From positions 1 through 5,534 of the forward strand of contig JAHJWA010000396.1 in NCBI GenBank assembly GCA_018828205.1: a stretch of 5,534 nt of DNA. The letters are read 5' to 3'. Made by a program: the position numbers and the translations under genes. The notes under the pieces were generated by a model, which ran no database searches, had not been told where the DNA came from, and was given only the letters and a program-made list of their open reading frames with translations. Shown here one piece after another: positions 1 to 5,504 of this stretch. The DNA is from Alphaproteobacteria bacterium. GTDB taxonomy: Bacteria > Pseudomonadota > Alphaproteobacteria > Sphingomonadales > Sphingomonadaceae. Within the stretch, counting starts at the first letter, position 1. The number at the start of each line of letters is the position of its first letter.

Positions 1-965
1 CTACCTGCTCGCGCCCCTCGCTTTGGGCGGTGGGTGCGCTTGCGGCGCTCGCGGTCGCGGCCATTCCCGTGGCGGCCTTGCTGGCCCAGCCGGGCGCCGC
101 GCCCTTCACGATTGCCGAGAACGGCCAGGGCTTCGCGGAACTGCAGGACGCGGTCGATGCGATCGGTACCGGCAGCGGGACGATCCTGTTCGCGCCGGGC
201 ACCTACAATCAATGCGCGGTGCAGGAAGCGGGCCGGATCACCTATCGCGCGCGCGAATTGGGCACCGCCACGCTGGCGGGGCGGGCCTGCGAAGACAAGG
301 CGGCGCTGGTGCTCGATGGCGAGGCAGCGACGGTGATCGGCCTGGTCTTCGCCGAGATCTCGGTGCCCGACCGCAACGGCGCGGGCATTCGCCTGCAACG
401 CGGCGAACTGGCGGTGACGCAGAGCTGGTTCCGCGACAGCGAGCAGGGCATTCTCACCCATGCGGGCGACGACATCCGCCTGCGCGTCGACAAATCCACC
501 TTCACCCGGCTGGGCACCTGCGAGGGCGACGGCGGCTGCGCGCATTCGATCTACACCGGGGCCATCGCCGAAACCGCGGTCACCCGCAGCCGTTTCGAGC
601 AGGGCACCGGCGGCCATTACCTCAAATCGCGCGCCGCGCGCACGGTGGTCGAGGACTCCAGCTTCGACGATGCCGGTGGCCGGGCGACCAATTACATGAT
701 CGACCTGCCCAATGGCGGCAGCGGGACCATTGCGGGTAACTGGTTCGTCCAGGGCCGCGACAAGGAAAACTGGTCGGCCTTCATCGCCGTGGGTGCGGAA
801 GGCGCGGAGTTTTCGTCGGACGGTCTGACCATCGCCGGTAACGACGCGCGTCTGGTCCCGGACCTGCGCCGCAACACGGCCTTCGTGGCCGATTGGACGG
901 GCGACAGTCTGCAGCTCCAGAGCAACACGCTGGGCGCGGGCCTCAGGGAATTCGAGCGCCGCTAG
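1..965 (+). CDS. Exported right-handed parallel beta-helix protein, 5'-partial
   Basis: The frame is open to the left edge. The first candidate start inside the window is GTG at 30 (311 aa to the TAG at 963-965), but it has no Shine-Dalgarno-like sequence. The residues before it (TCSRPSLWA) read as the front of a signal peptide that continues into a long Ala/Leu/Val stretch, so I infer that the real start lies outside the window. Counting from the GTG, the hydrophobic export segment covers about residues 1-24. Residues 35-59 have the pectin-lyase-like N-cap pattern (FAELQDAVDAI, then TILFAPGTY). Residues 92-300 are short beta-rich turns of a beta-helix, including HSIYTG (172-177), GGHYLKSRA (194-202) and YMIDLPNGG (222-230). 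Cysteines 62, 87, 164 and 170 could form disulfides in the periplasm. No pectate-lyase catalytic signature is recognisable, so substrate and activity are unknown; a polysaccharide-binding or polysaccharide-cleaving role is only a fold-based guess. It converges on ribA with 6 bp between stop codons. Confidence 0.8.
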   Translation, partial: TCSRPSLWAVGALAALAVAAIPVAALLAQPGAAPFTIAENGQGFAELQDAVDAIGTGSGTILFAPGTYNQCAVQEAGRITYRARELGTATLAGRACEDKAALVLDGEAATVIGLVFAEISVPDRNGAGIRLQRGELAVTQSWFRDSEQGILTHAGDDIRLRVDKSTFTRLGTCEGDGGCAHSIYTGAIAETAVTRSRFEQGTGGHYLKSRAARTVVEDSSFDDAGGRATNYMIDLPNGGSGTIAGNWFVQGRDKENWSAFIAVGAEGAEFSSDGLTIAGNDARLVPDLRRNTAFVADWTGDSLQLQSNTLGAGLREFERR

Positions 966-971
966 ACGCGG

Positions 972-2040
972 TCAGGGCAGCAAATGCCCCGCCCGGTCGC
1001 GCTTGGTCGCCAGATAGCGGCTGTTGTGCGGATTGTCGGGTAGCGCGTGCGGCACCCGCTCGGTCACCCCGACGCCATGTACCTCGAGCGCGGCGACCTT
1101 GGCAGGATTGTTGGTCATCAGCCGAACCCCGTCGATCCCCAGCAGTTCGAGCATCCGCACCGCGGTGGGAAAGTCGCGCGCCTCGTCGGGGAGGCCCAGC
1201 CTGGTGTTGGCATCGACCGTGTCGAACCCCTGGTCCTGCAGCCGGTAGGCGCGCAGCTTGTTGATCAGCCCGATCCCGCGGCCTTCCTGGCGCATGTAGA
1301 GGAGCACCCCCCCAGCCGCCCCGCGCCGCTTCCTGCGCCATCGCTGCCAGCGCGCCGTCGAGCTGGGGCCCGCAATCGCATTTGCGGCTGGAGAGCACGT
1401 CGCCGGTGAGACATTCGGAATGCAGCCTGACCAGCGGGACGCGGTCGCCGTCGCGATTTCCGATCACCAGCGCCACGTGCTCGCGCATGTCGGCGGTGTT
1501 GCGAAAGGCAATGATCTGCGCGTCCTCGCTGGCTGCGACAGGCAGCTTCGCGCGGGTGACGATCCGCAGCCGCGACGGGTCGGTGAAATCGGCCAGGTCG
1601 CCGATGTCGAGGGCTACCGCTTCGCCCGCGCCTTCGGGATCGACGAGGAAGGCGGGCAGGATGCCGGCGATCCGCGCCAGTTCCAGAGCGGCGCGCGCCT
1701 CATTCTCCCAGTCGAGCGCCAGCGCCTTGAACGGGCCCTTCATCGGGTTGGCGAGATCGAGCGCGGGATCGCCCACCGCCAGCGCCGCGGGCAGGTCGAA
1801 GGGTTCGGCGCCGCGCAGCAGCACCGGCTCGCCCGGCACCGCTGCCTCGCGCTGGTTGGCGAGCTTGAGCGTGGCGGCGCGGCTGGCCGAGATCAGCATC
1901 GCATCGCCGCACATGTCTTCGCCATAGCCGGTCTCGACGGGCTGGAGCAGCGGCGCGTGCCCGATCCGCAGCGGCCAGCCATGGCGCAAGGCATCGACCG
2001 CCTGCGCGGCGCGGCGCGCCGGGGAGGGACTTGTGCTCAG
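972..2040 (-). CDS. ribA: GTP cyclohydrolase II with decayed RibB-like N-terminal domain, frameshifted
   Basis: RibA opens GTP to 2,5-diamino-6-ribosylamino-pyrimidinone 5'-phosphate plus formate and pyrophosphate, the first committed step of riboflavin synthesis in the cytosol. The frame is broken at a 7-base C run (1307-1313; G on the coding strand). Removing one base joins both parts into a 355-aa protein. Residues 1-165 resemble a degenerate dihydroxybutanone-phosphate synthase (AVDALRHGW; LELARIAGILPA) lacking its acidic loop and its HTEA motif. Residues 185-355 are a complete RibA core: zinc cysteines C210, C221 and C223 in RLHSECLTGD and RKCDCG, the GTP-binding RQEGRGIGL, Y265 (E. coli Tyr105) and R288 (E. 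coli Arg128). The position of E. coli Asp126 is Glu286. No ATG/GTG/TTG start fits; a CTG at 2040 overlaps the xth stop and has GGAG 8 nt upstream. Without repair, the product is 244 correct residues plus about 121 out-of-frame residues ending at 943. A sequencing error is the simplest explanation. Confidence 0.88.
1307..1313 (-). other. Homopolymer frameshift site in ribA (G7 on coding strand)
   Basis: Seven consecutive C on the plus strand. Upstream of it, one frame encodes the zinc-site half of RibA (through W243-G244). Downstream, a different frame encodes VLLYMRQEGRGIGL and the rest of the enzyme. With six instead of seven bases the translation runs straight through as ARGGWGVLLYMRQEG, which matches the family. 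The site could be a sequencing or assembly indel, a real null mutation, or a slippage-prone tract. Confidence 0.9.
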
Positions 2041-2834
2041 AGAGCGAACTCCGTCATCAGCGGGACGTGATCCGACGGCTTCTCCCAGCCGCGCGCGTCC
2101 TCGTGCACCGAATGCGCCACCGCCTGCTTGGCGAGGTCCGGGCTCGCCCACATATGGTCGAGCCGGCGCCCGCGATCATTGGCCTGCCAGTCCTTGGCGC
2201 GATAGCTCCACCAGCTGTAGTAGCGCTCGGGCGCGGCGATGTGCTGGCGGCCGATATCGGCCCAGCCATGCGCATCCATGAAGCGCTGCAGCGTGTCGAC
2301 CTCGAGCGGGGTGTGGCTGACGACCTTGAGCAATTGCTTGTGGTTCCAGACATCGCTTTCGAGCGGGGCGATGTTGAAATCGCCGACGATCAGCGTGGGC
2401 CGGTCGACCGCATCGGCCCAGCGCGTCATCCGCTCGAGAAAATCGAGCTTCTGGCCGAATTTCACATTCTGCTCGCGATCGGGAATATCGCCGCCCGCGG
2501 GGACATAGACGTTCTCGACGATCATCCCCTGATGCGCCGGATCGGTCAGCTCGACCCCGACATGGCGCGCCTCGCCATTGTCCTGCCAGTCGTGGCGCGA
2601 GAAGTCGCGGAACGGGATTTTGCCCACGGTGGCGACCCCGTGATAGCCCTTCTGTCCATGAACCGCGAAATGCTCGTAGCCCAGCGCGCGGAAGGCGTCG
2701 TAGGGGAACTGGTGTTCCTGGCACTTGATTTCCTGCAGGCACAGGATGTCGGGCGCGTGCTCCTTGAGAAAGCGTTCGACGATCGGCATCCGCAGGCGGA
2801 CCGAATTGATGTTCCATGTGACGATCGAGACCAT
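2037..2834 (-). CDS. xth: Exodeoxyribonuclease III (AP endonuclease)
   Basis: This is a 265-aa member of the Mg-dependent ExoIII/APE1 endonuclease-exonuclease-phosphatase family. It cleaves DNA 5' to abasic sites and removes 3' blocking groups in base excision repair. All catalytic positions are present at nearly E. coli numbering: N8 in TWNINSVR, E35 in LCLQEIKC, Y110 in ENVYVPAGGD, D152 and N154 in IVGDFNIAP, D226 in RRLDHMWAS, and D255/H256 in KPSDHVPL. The YYSWWSYR segment (205-212) is the family DNA-binding aromatic patch. Length is normal. The ATG at 2834 puts the WNINSVR strand directly at the N terminus as in homologues; its ribosome binding site is weak. The gene diverges from the phosphatase gene across 102 bp, and its TGA overlaps the apparent start of ribA, so the two are probably co-transcribed. 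Confidence 0.96.
   Translation of the reverse strand: MVSIVTWNINSVRLRMPIVERFLKEHAPDILCLQEIKCQEHQFPYDAFRALGYEHFAVHGQKGYHGVATVGKIPFRDFSRHDWQDNGEARHVGVELTDPAHQGMIVENVYVPAGGDIPDREQNVKFGQKLDFLERMTRWADAVDRPTLIVGDFNIAPLESDVWNHKQLLKVVSHTPLEVDTLQRFMDAHGWADIGRQHIAAPERYYSWWSYRAKDWQANDRGRRLDHMWASPDLAKQAVAHSVHEDARGWEKPSDHVPLMTEFAL
2038..2052 (-). promoter_or_regulatory. ribA ribosome binding site and CTG start overlapping xth stop
   Basis: On the minus strand the end of xth reads GGAG (2052-2049), then 8 nt, then CTGA (2040-2037). TGA is the xth stop and CTG is in the ribA frame. This is the geometry of an ATGA coupling junction with C in place of A. The ribA frame stays open upstream to 2151, but only as a shadow of xth, with no better start near the family N terminus. 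Inference: translation of ribA is coupled to xth from a rare CTG start, unless the base is a sequence error for ATG. Confidence 0.55.
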
Positions 2835-2936
2835 GGCCGTCGCTTAGGCGGAGCCGGCGGGCGCGGCAAGTTTCACCGTTTCGTCGCATGGCTGCTTCAC
2901 GTAAGGGCCAGGACGAACACCCACAGGAGAATTGCG
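2835..2936. promoter_or_regulatory. Divergent xth/phosphatase intergenic region
   Basis: These 102 bp must hold the upstream signals of both divergent genes. The clear element is AGGAG at 2925-2929, 7 nt before the phosphatase ATG. I see no convincing -35/-10 pair in either direction. Three loosely CTGTCAC-like heptamers at 11-bp spacing (2870-2876, 2881-2887, 2892-2898) are a weak Pho-box-like pattern, far from consensus. Confidence 0.35.
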
Positions 2937-4367
2937 ATGCCCTTCACCCGGACCCTCGGCATGACCACCGGCGCGCTTGCGCTTGCGCTTGGTGCCTGCA
3001 GCACCACCGCGAACGAGGGCGGAAACGGCATGGCCGCCGCGGTCCCCGTCGCGGCGGCGGCAGAACCGCAGCAGGCGAAGAACGTCATCCTGTTCATCGG
3101 CGACGGCATGGGGATTTCCACCATCACCGCGGCGCGGATCTACGCCGGGCAGAAACTGGGGAAGCAGGGCGAAGAGCATGTTCTGCCGTTCGATACCTTT
3201 CAGAACGTCGCGCTGGTGAAGACCTACAACACAAATGCCCAGGTTCCCGACAGTGCCGGGACCGCGACAGCGATGCATTCGGGGCAAAAGACGCGAATCG
3301 GGATGTTGGGGGTGGGTCCGGAAGCCACCAATGGCGATTGCGCCGCCGGTTTGCAGCATCCGCTCCCGCTGCTGGGCGAGGAAGTGAAAGAACGCGGGCT
3401 TGCCCTCGGCATCGTGACCACCACGCGGCTCACCCACGCCACCCCCGCCTCGGTCTATGCCCGCAGCACCGACCGCGACTGGGAGGACGACACGGGCATA
3501 CCCCAGGCGCAGCGTGGCCCTGACTGCCGCGACATCGCGCTCCAGCTCGCCGAGGCTGATTTCGACGTCGCGCTGGGCGGCGGCCGGGCAAGCTTCTTCG
3601 GCGATGCCATGGGGGGGCGCCGTGGCGAGGCCAGCGCGAACCTCCCGGCGGACTGGGCCGCGCGCACCGGCGGGACCGTCGTCCACGATGCCGCTTCACT
3701 CGCAGCCGCGGCCGCCGATCGGCCGGTGCTCGGCCTGTTTTCGGACAGTCACATGACCTATATGGTGGATCGCCCAGCCGAGACTGCAGAGCCGACGCTG
3801 ACCGATCTGACAGCAGCCGCGATCGCGCGCCTCGGCAGCGATCCCGAGGGCTATTACCTGATGGTCGAGGGGGGCCGGATCGATCATGCCCACCACGCCG
3901 GACAGGCCGGTTATGCGCTGGAAGAAGCGGTCGAGTTCGCCCGCGCGATCCAATATGCGATCGACAACACCGATCCGGCCGAGACGATGATCATGGTCAC
4001 CGCCGACCACAGCCATGTCTTCACGATCGCCGGCTACCCGCAGCGCGGAAACCCGATTCTCGGCCACGTGGTGCCCCCCAGCGCGACCGACGCGGCCGGG
4101 GGCGATCCGACCCTTGCGGCAGATGGCAAGCCCTACACCACGCTGGGCTATGCCAACGGTCCGGGCGCGGTGACGGGTGAACGCCCGATCCCCGCGACCG
4201 ACACCGCCGCGCGCCAGCAGGCGCTCATCCCGCTGGGCTCGGAAACCCACGCTGGCGAGGATGTCGCGCTCTATGCCACCGGTCCGGGAGCGCAGCGGGT
4301 TCGGGGTGTGATCGAGCAGAACCTGATCTACGACATCATCCGTGCCGCCTATGGCTGGGCGGACTAA
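2937..4367 (+). CDS. Alkaline phosphatase, lipoprotein-anchored, metazoan/Vibrio-like subtype
   Basis: A 476-aa PhoA-superfamily enzyme that hydrolyses phosphate monoesters in the periplasm. The ATG at 2937 has AGGAG 7 nt upstream and begins a lipoprotein signal (residues 1-20) ending in lipobox LGAC with Cys21; Ser22 at +2 suggests outer-membrane sorting. The frame is open well upstream, but only as antisense of xth. Active-site residues in order: D56 (FIGDGMG), nucleophile S106 (VPDSAGTATA), H167 and T169 (RLTHATP), R180 (STDRDW), E311, D316 and H320 (VEGGRIDHAHHA), D357/H358 (VTADHSHV) and H438 (SETHAGED). These match E. coli PhoA D51, S102, D153, T155, R166, E322, D327, H331, D369/H370 and H412, except that D153 and K328 are both His (H167, H317), as in animal enzymes. 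C135 and C197 could pair. The gene lies opposite to its neighbours between xth and lolA. It belongs to the phoA family, but the symbol is left blank because the subtype differs from E. coli PhoA. Confidence 0.94.
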   Translation: MPFTRTLGMTTGALALALGACSTTANEGGNGMAAAVPVAAAAEPQQAKNVILFIGDGMGISTITAARIYAGQKLGKQGEEHVLPFDTFQNVALVKTYNTNAQVPDSAGTATAMHSGQKTRIGMLGVGPEATNGDCAAGLQHPLPLLGEEVKERGLALGIVTTTRLTHATPASVYARSTDRDWEDDTGIPQAQRGPDCRDIALQLAEADFDVALGGGRASFFGDAMGGRRGEASANLPADWAARTGGTVVHDAASLAAAAADRPVLGLFSDSHMTYMVDRPAETAEPTLTDLTAAAIARLGSDPEGYYLMVEGGRIDHAHHAGQAGYALEEAVEFARAIQYAIDNTDPAETMIMVTADHSHVFTIAGYPQRGNPILGHVVPPSATDAAGGDPTLAADGKPYTTLGYANGPGAVTGERPIPATDTAARQQALIPLGSETHAGEDVALYATGPGAQRVRGVIEQNLIYDIIRAAYGWAD

Positions 4368-4383
4368 GCGGAAACCCACGACG

Positions 4384-4435
4384 CGCAAAGGAAAACCCTC
4401 GCGCCGGGGGCATTGGCGCGAGAGTTCCTTGTGCG
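4384..4435. terminator. Bidirectional terminator-like hairpin between phosphatase gene and lolA
   Basis: The core is a perfect 8-bp stem CTCGCGCC/GGCGCGAG (4398-4405 with 4415-4422) around a 9-nt loop. The pairing extends outward through AAC/GTT, AAGG/CCTT and CGCA/TGCG, interrupted by one C-A mismatch and small bulges. On the minus strand the stem is followed by GGTTTTCCTTT, a fair U-tract, so it works best as a terminator for leftward lolA transcription. On the plus strand (AGTTCCTTG) the tract is poorer. It starts 17 bp after the phosphatase stop. Confidence 0.65.
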
Positions 4436-4444
4436 TTCGTCACG

Positions 4445-4516
4445 CTAGTCGAGAGCGGCTTTTTGAAGCTTGGGCAACAGGGGGGAAACCCGTCTTCGGC
4501 CGCTCTCTGTGACTAG
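4445..4516. repeat. 72-bp long-stem inverted repeat of unknown role
   Basis: Arms CTAGTCGAGAGCGGC (4445-4459) and GCCGCTCTC-tgt-GACTAG (4499-4516) pair over 15 bp with one 3-nt bulge. The 39-nt interior can pair further: GAAG/CTTC (4465-4468 with 4494-4497) and GGG/CCC (4472-4474 with 4489-4491). No ORF is credible here. It could be a folded 3' UTR element or small RNA on either strand, or a miniature inverted-repeat element; CTAG is present at both outer ends. I do not recognise the family. Confidence 0.5.
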
Positions 4517-4524
4517 AATTAGCC

Positions 4525-4555
4525 CCGATCGGATTGACCGAAAATGAACGATCGG
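4525..4555. repeat. Inverted repeat CCGATCG/CGATCGG
   Basis: A 7-bp perfect stem (4525-4531 with 4549-4555) around a 17-nt loop, in the 3' flank of lolA. The left arm is itself part of the palindrome CCGATCGG. No U-tract follows on either strand, so this is a weak structure candidate rather than a clear terminator. Confidence 0.35.
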
Positions 4556-4558
4556 CCG

Positions 4559-4585
4559 CGGTTGGTCGCACCCAGCGAGCAACCG
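4559..4585 (-). repeat. Hairpin just downstream of lolA stop
   Basis: CGGTTG pairs with CAACCG (4559-4564 with 4580-4585) and TCGC with GCGA (4566-4569 with 4575-4578), with one G-G mismatch and a 5-nt loop: a compact 10-bp stem. It begins 13 nt after the lolA stop in the direction of transcription. No T-run follows, so it may protect the transcript 3' end or act in Rho-dependent termination. Confidence 0.45.
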
Positions 4586-4598
4586 GGCGCCGACCCGT

Positions 4599-5252
4599 TC
4601 AGCCGGGGCGACGGGACGATTTGCGGGGATCCGAAAAGCGGAATGCGCTGTCCGCGACCGACATGCCATAGCGGTGGTTGCGCAGGCGCACGACGGTTCG
4701 ATGGTTCTGCGAATCAAGCGCAACCCAGTGGGTCAGCTTCAACCCGCCAGGCGAGGCCGCATCGCGGTTGAAGATCAGCGTGATCACGCCGAATTCGGGC
4801 CGCTTGGGATCACGCACTTCGACGCTCACCACATCGGGATGGCTGGTCGAGACCAGCTTGCCGAAGCGCTTCACGTCGCGGTTGGGATCGAGCAGTGCGC
4901 CGAGCGGCGAATTGGCGATCGGCCAGCGCTGGACCTGATCGACTTCATAATCGATCAGATAGAGCGAGCTGCCGTTGGAGACGACCAGCATCTGCGCGCT
5001 CTTGTCGTATTCGAAACGGATCTTGCCCGGACGCTTGAGCGTCAGCTCGCCGCCGATGGTGCGGCCCTGGCGGTCGGTCTGGGTGAAATCGGCCTTGAGC
5101 GTGGAGATGCCGCGCAATGCGGCAACCGCCTTGTCGAGATCGCCCGCAGCGGCCTCAGCCGGAACGGGAGCGACGACCGCCGCCAGCGGTAGGGCCGCGG
5201 CGAGCGCGAGTGCCGAAACGGCGCGAATCGGGAATGCGAAAAGCGAGGACAT
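4599..5252 (-). CDS. lolA: Outer-membrane lipoprotein carrier protein LolA
   Basis: LolA accepts lipoproteins released by LolCDE at the inner membrane and carries them across the periplasm. The 217-aa product has a Sec signal peptide (hydrophobic residues 11-30, probable cleavage near A34-A36 in PAEAAAG). The carrier domain follows: LKADFTQTDRQGRT (52-65), GGELTLKRPGKIRFEYDK (67-84) and MLVVSNGSSLYLIDYEVDQV (88-107), the usual half-barrel strands, then SPLGALLDP. It ends in FRFSDPR plus a short basic tail KSSRRPG. Start choice: GGAG (5266-5263) is 10 nt before the ATG at 5252 but only 1 nt before the in-frame ATG at 5261, which would add MKT; the latter gives a more typical signal-peptide start, so it remains possible. 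Further extension to a TTG at 5327 is unlikely. rpmG lies 84 bp upstream on the same strand. Confidence 0.92.
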   Translation of the reverse strand: MSSLFAFPIRAVSALALAAALPLAAVVAPVPAEAAAGDLDKAVAALRGISTLKADFTQTDRQGRTIGGELTLKRPGKIRFEYDKSAQMLVVSNGSSLYLIDYEVDQVQRWPIANSPLGALLDPNRDVKRFGKLVSTSHPDVVSVEVRDPKRPEFGVITLIFNRDAASPGGLKLTHWVALDSQNHRTVVRLRNHRYGMSVADSAFRFSDPRKSSRRPG

Positions 5253-5296
5253 GGTTTTCATGCTCCGGTTATTGAAGGCGGAGCATTGAACCGTCA

Positions 5297-5324
5297 CTGA
5301 ACCCGGTGCGTTCCCGCCGTTCAG
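5297..5324 (-). repeat. Hairpin in the rpmG-lolA spacer
   Basis: CTGAAC pairs with GTTCAG (5297-5302 with 5319-5324), with an inner CGG/CCG pairing across a 7-nt loop. It sits 12 nt after the rpmG stop in the leftward transcript. The sequence after it lacks a T-tract, so it may attenuate read-through into lolA or stabilise the short rpmG message rather than terminate strongly. Confidence 0.35.
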
Positions 5325-5336
5325 CAAGTCACAGAC

Positions 5337-5504
5337 TTACTTGATCTTGGCTTCCTTGAACTCGACATGCTTGCGCACGACGGGATCATACTTGCGGAAG
5401 GACATCTTTTCGGTCGTGTTCCGCGGATTCTTGCGGGTCACGTAGAAGAAGCCCGTATCGGCGGTCGAGACGAGCTTGATCTTGACGGTTGCGGGCTTCG
5501 CCAT
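5337..5504 (-). CDS. rpmG: 50S ribosomal protein L33
   Basis: A 55-aa basic protein, too short for many ORF callers. It begins MAKPATVKIKLVSTADTGFF and contains YVTRKNPRNTTEKMSFRKYD, followed by PVVRKHVEFKEAKIK and TAA. This is the full L33 pattern. It is the zinc-independent form: there are no cysteines, so the paired CxxC motifs of zinc-binding paralogues are absent. AGGA at 5515-5512 lies 7 nt before the ATG, fixing the start. L33 sits near the E site of the large subunit. The gene is upstream of lolA on the same strand with an 84-bp spacer. Confidence 0.97.
   Translation of the reverse strand: MAKPATVKIKLVSTADTGFFYVTRKNPRNTTEKMSFRKYDPVVRKHVEFKEAKIK

Noticed and set aside
1382..2070. Plus-strand ORFs of 181 and 216 codons opposite ribA
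   Set aside because: They are antisense shadows of a gene with a complete RibA motif set; their composition is that of complementary GC-rich codons.
2041..2151. N-terminal extension of ribA upstream of the CTG
   Set aside because: It lies entirely inside xth, the translated text is out-of-frame xth coding, and it has no family similarity.
2031..2936. Long plus-strand open frame continuous with the phosphatase frame, antisense to xth
   Set aside because: The phosphatase has a clear AGGAG, ATG and lipoprotein signal at 2937. The upstream part is low-complexity shadow translation of xth in GC-rich DNA.
2844..4388. Minus-strand ORFs of 280 and 230 codons opposite the phosphatase
   Set aside because: They are shadow frames of a phosphatase with all catalytic motifs in the plus frame.
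4445..4723. 92-codon minus-strand ORF across the lolA 3' end and the inverted repeat
   Set aside because: It overlaps lolA out of frame, has an Arg/Ala-rich composition typical of shadow frames, and has no ribosome binding site.
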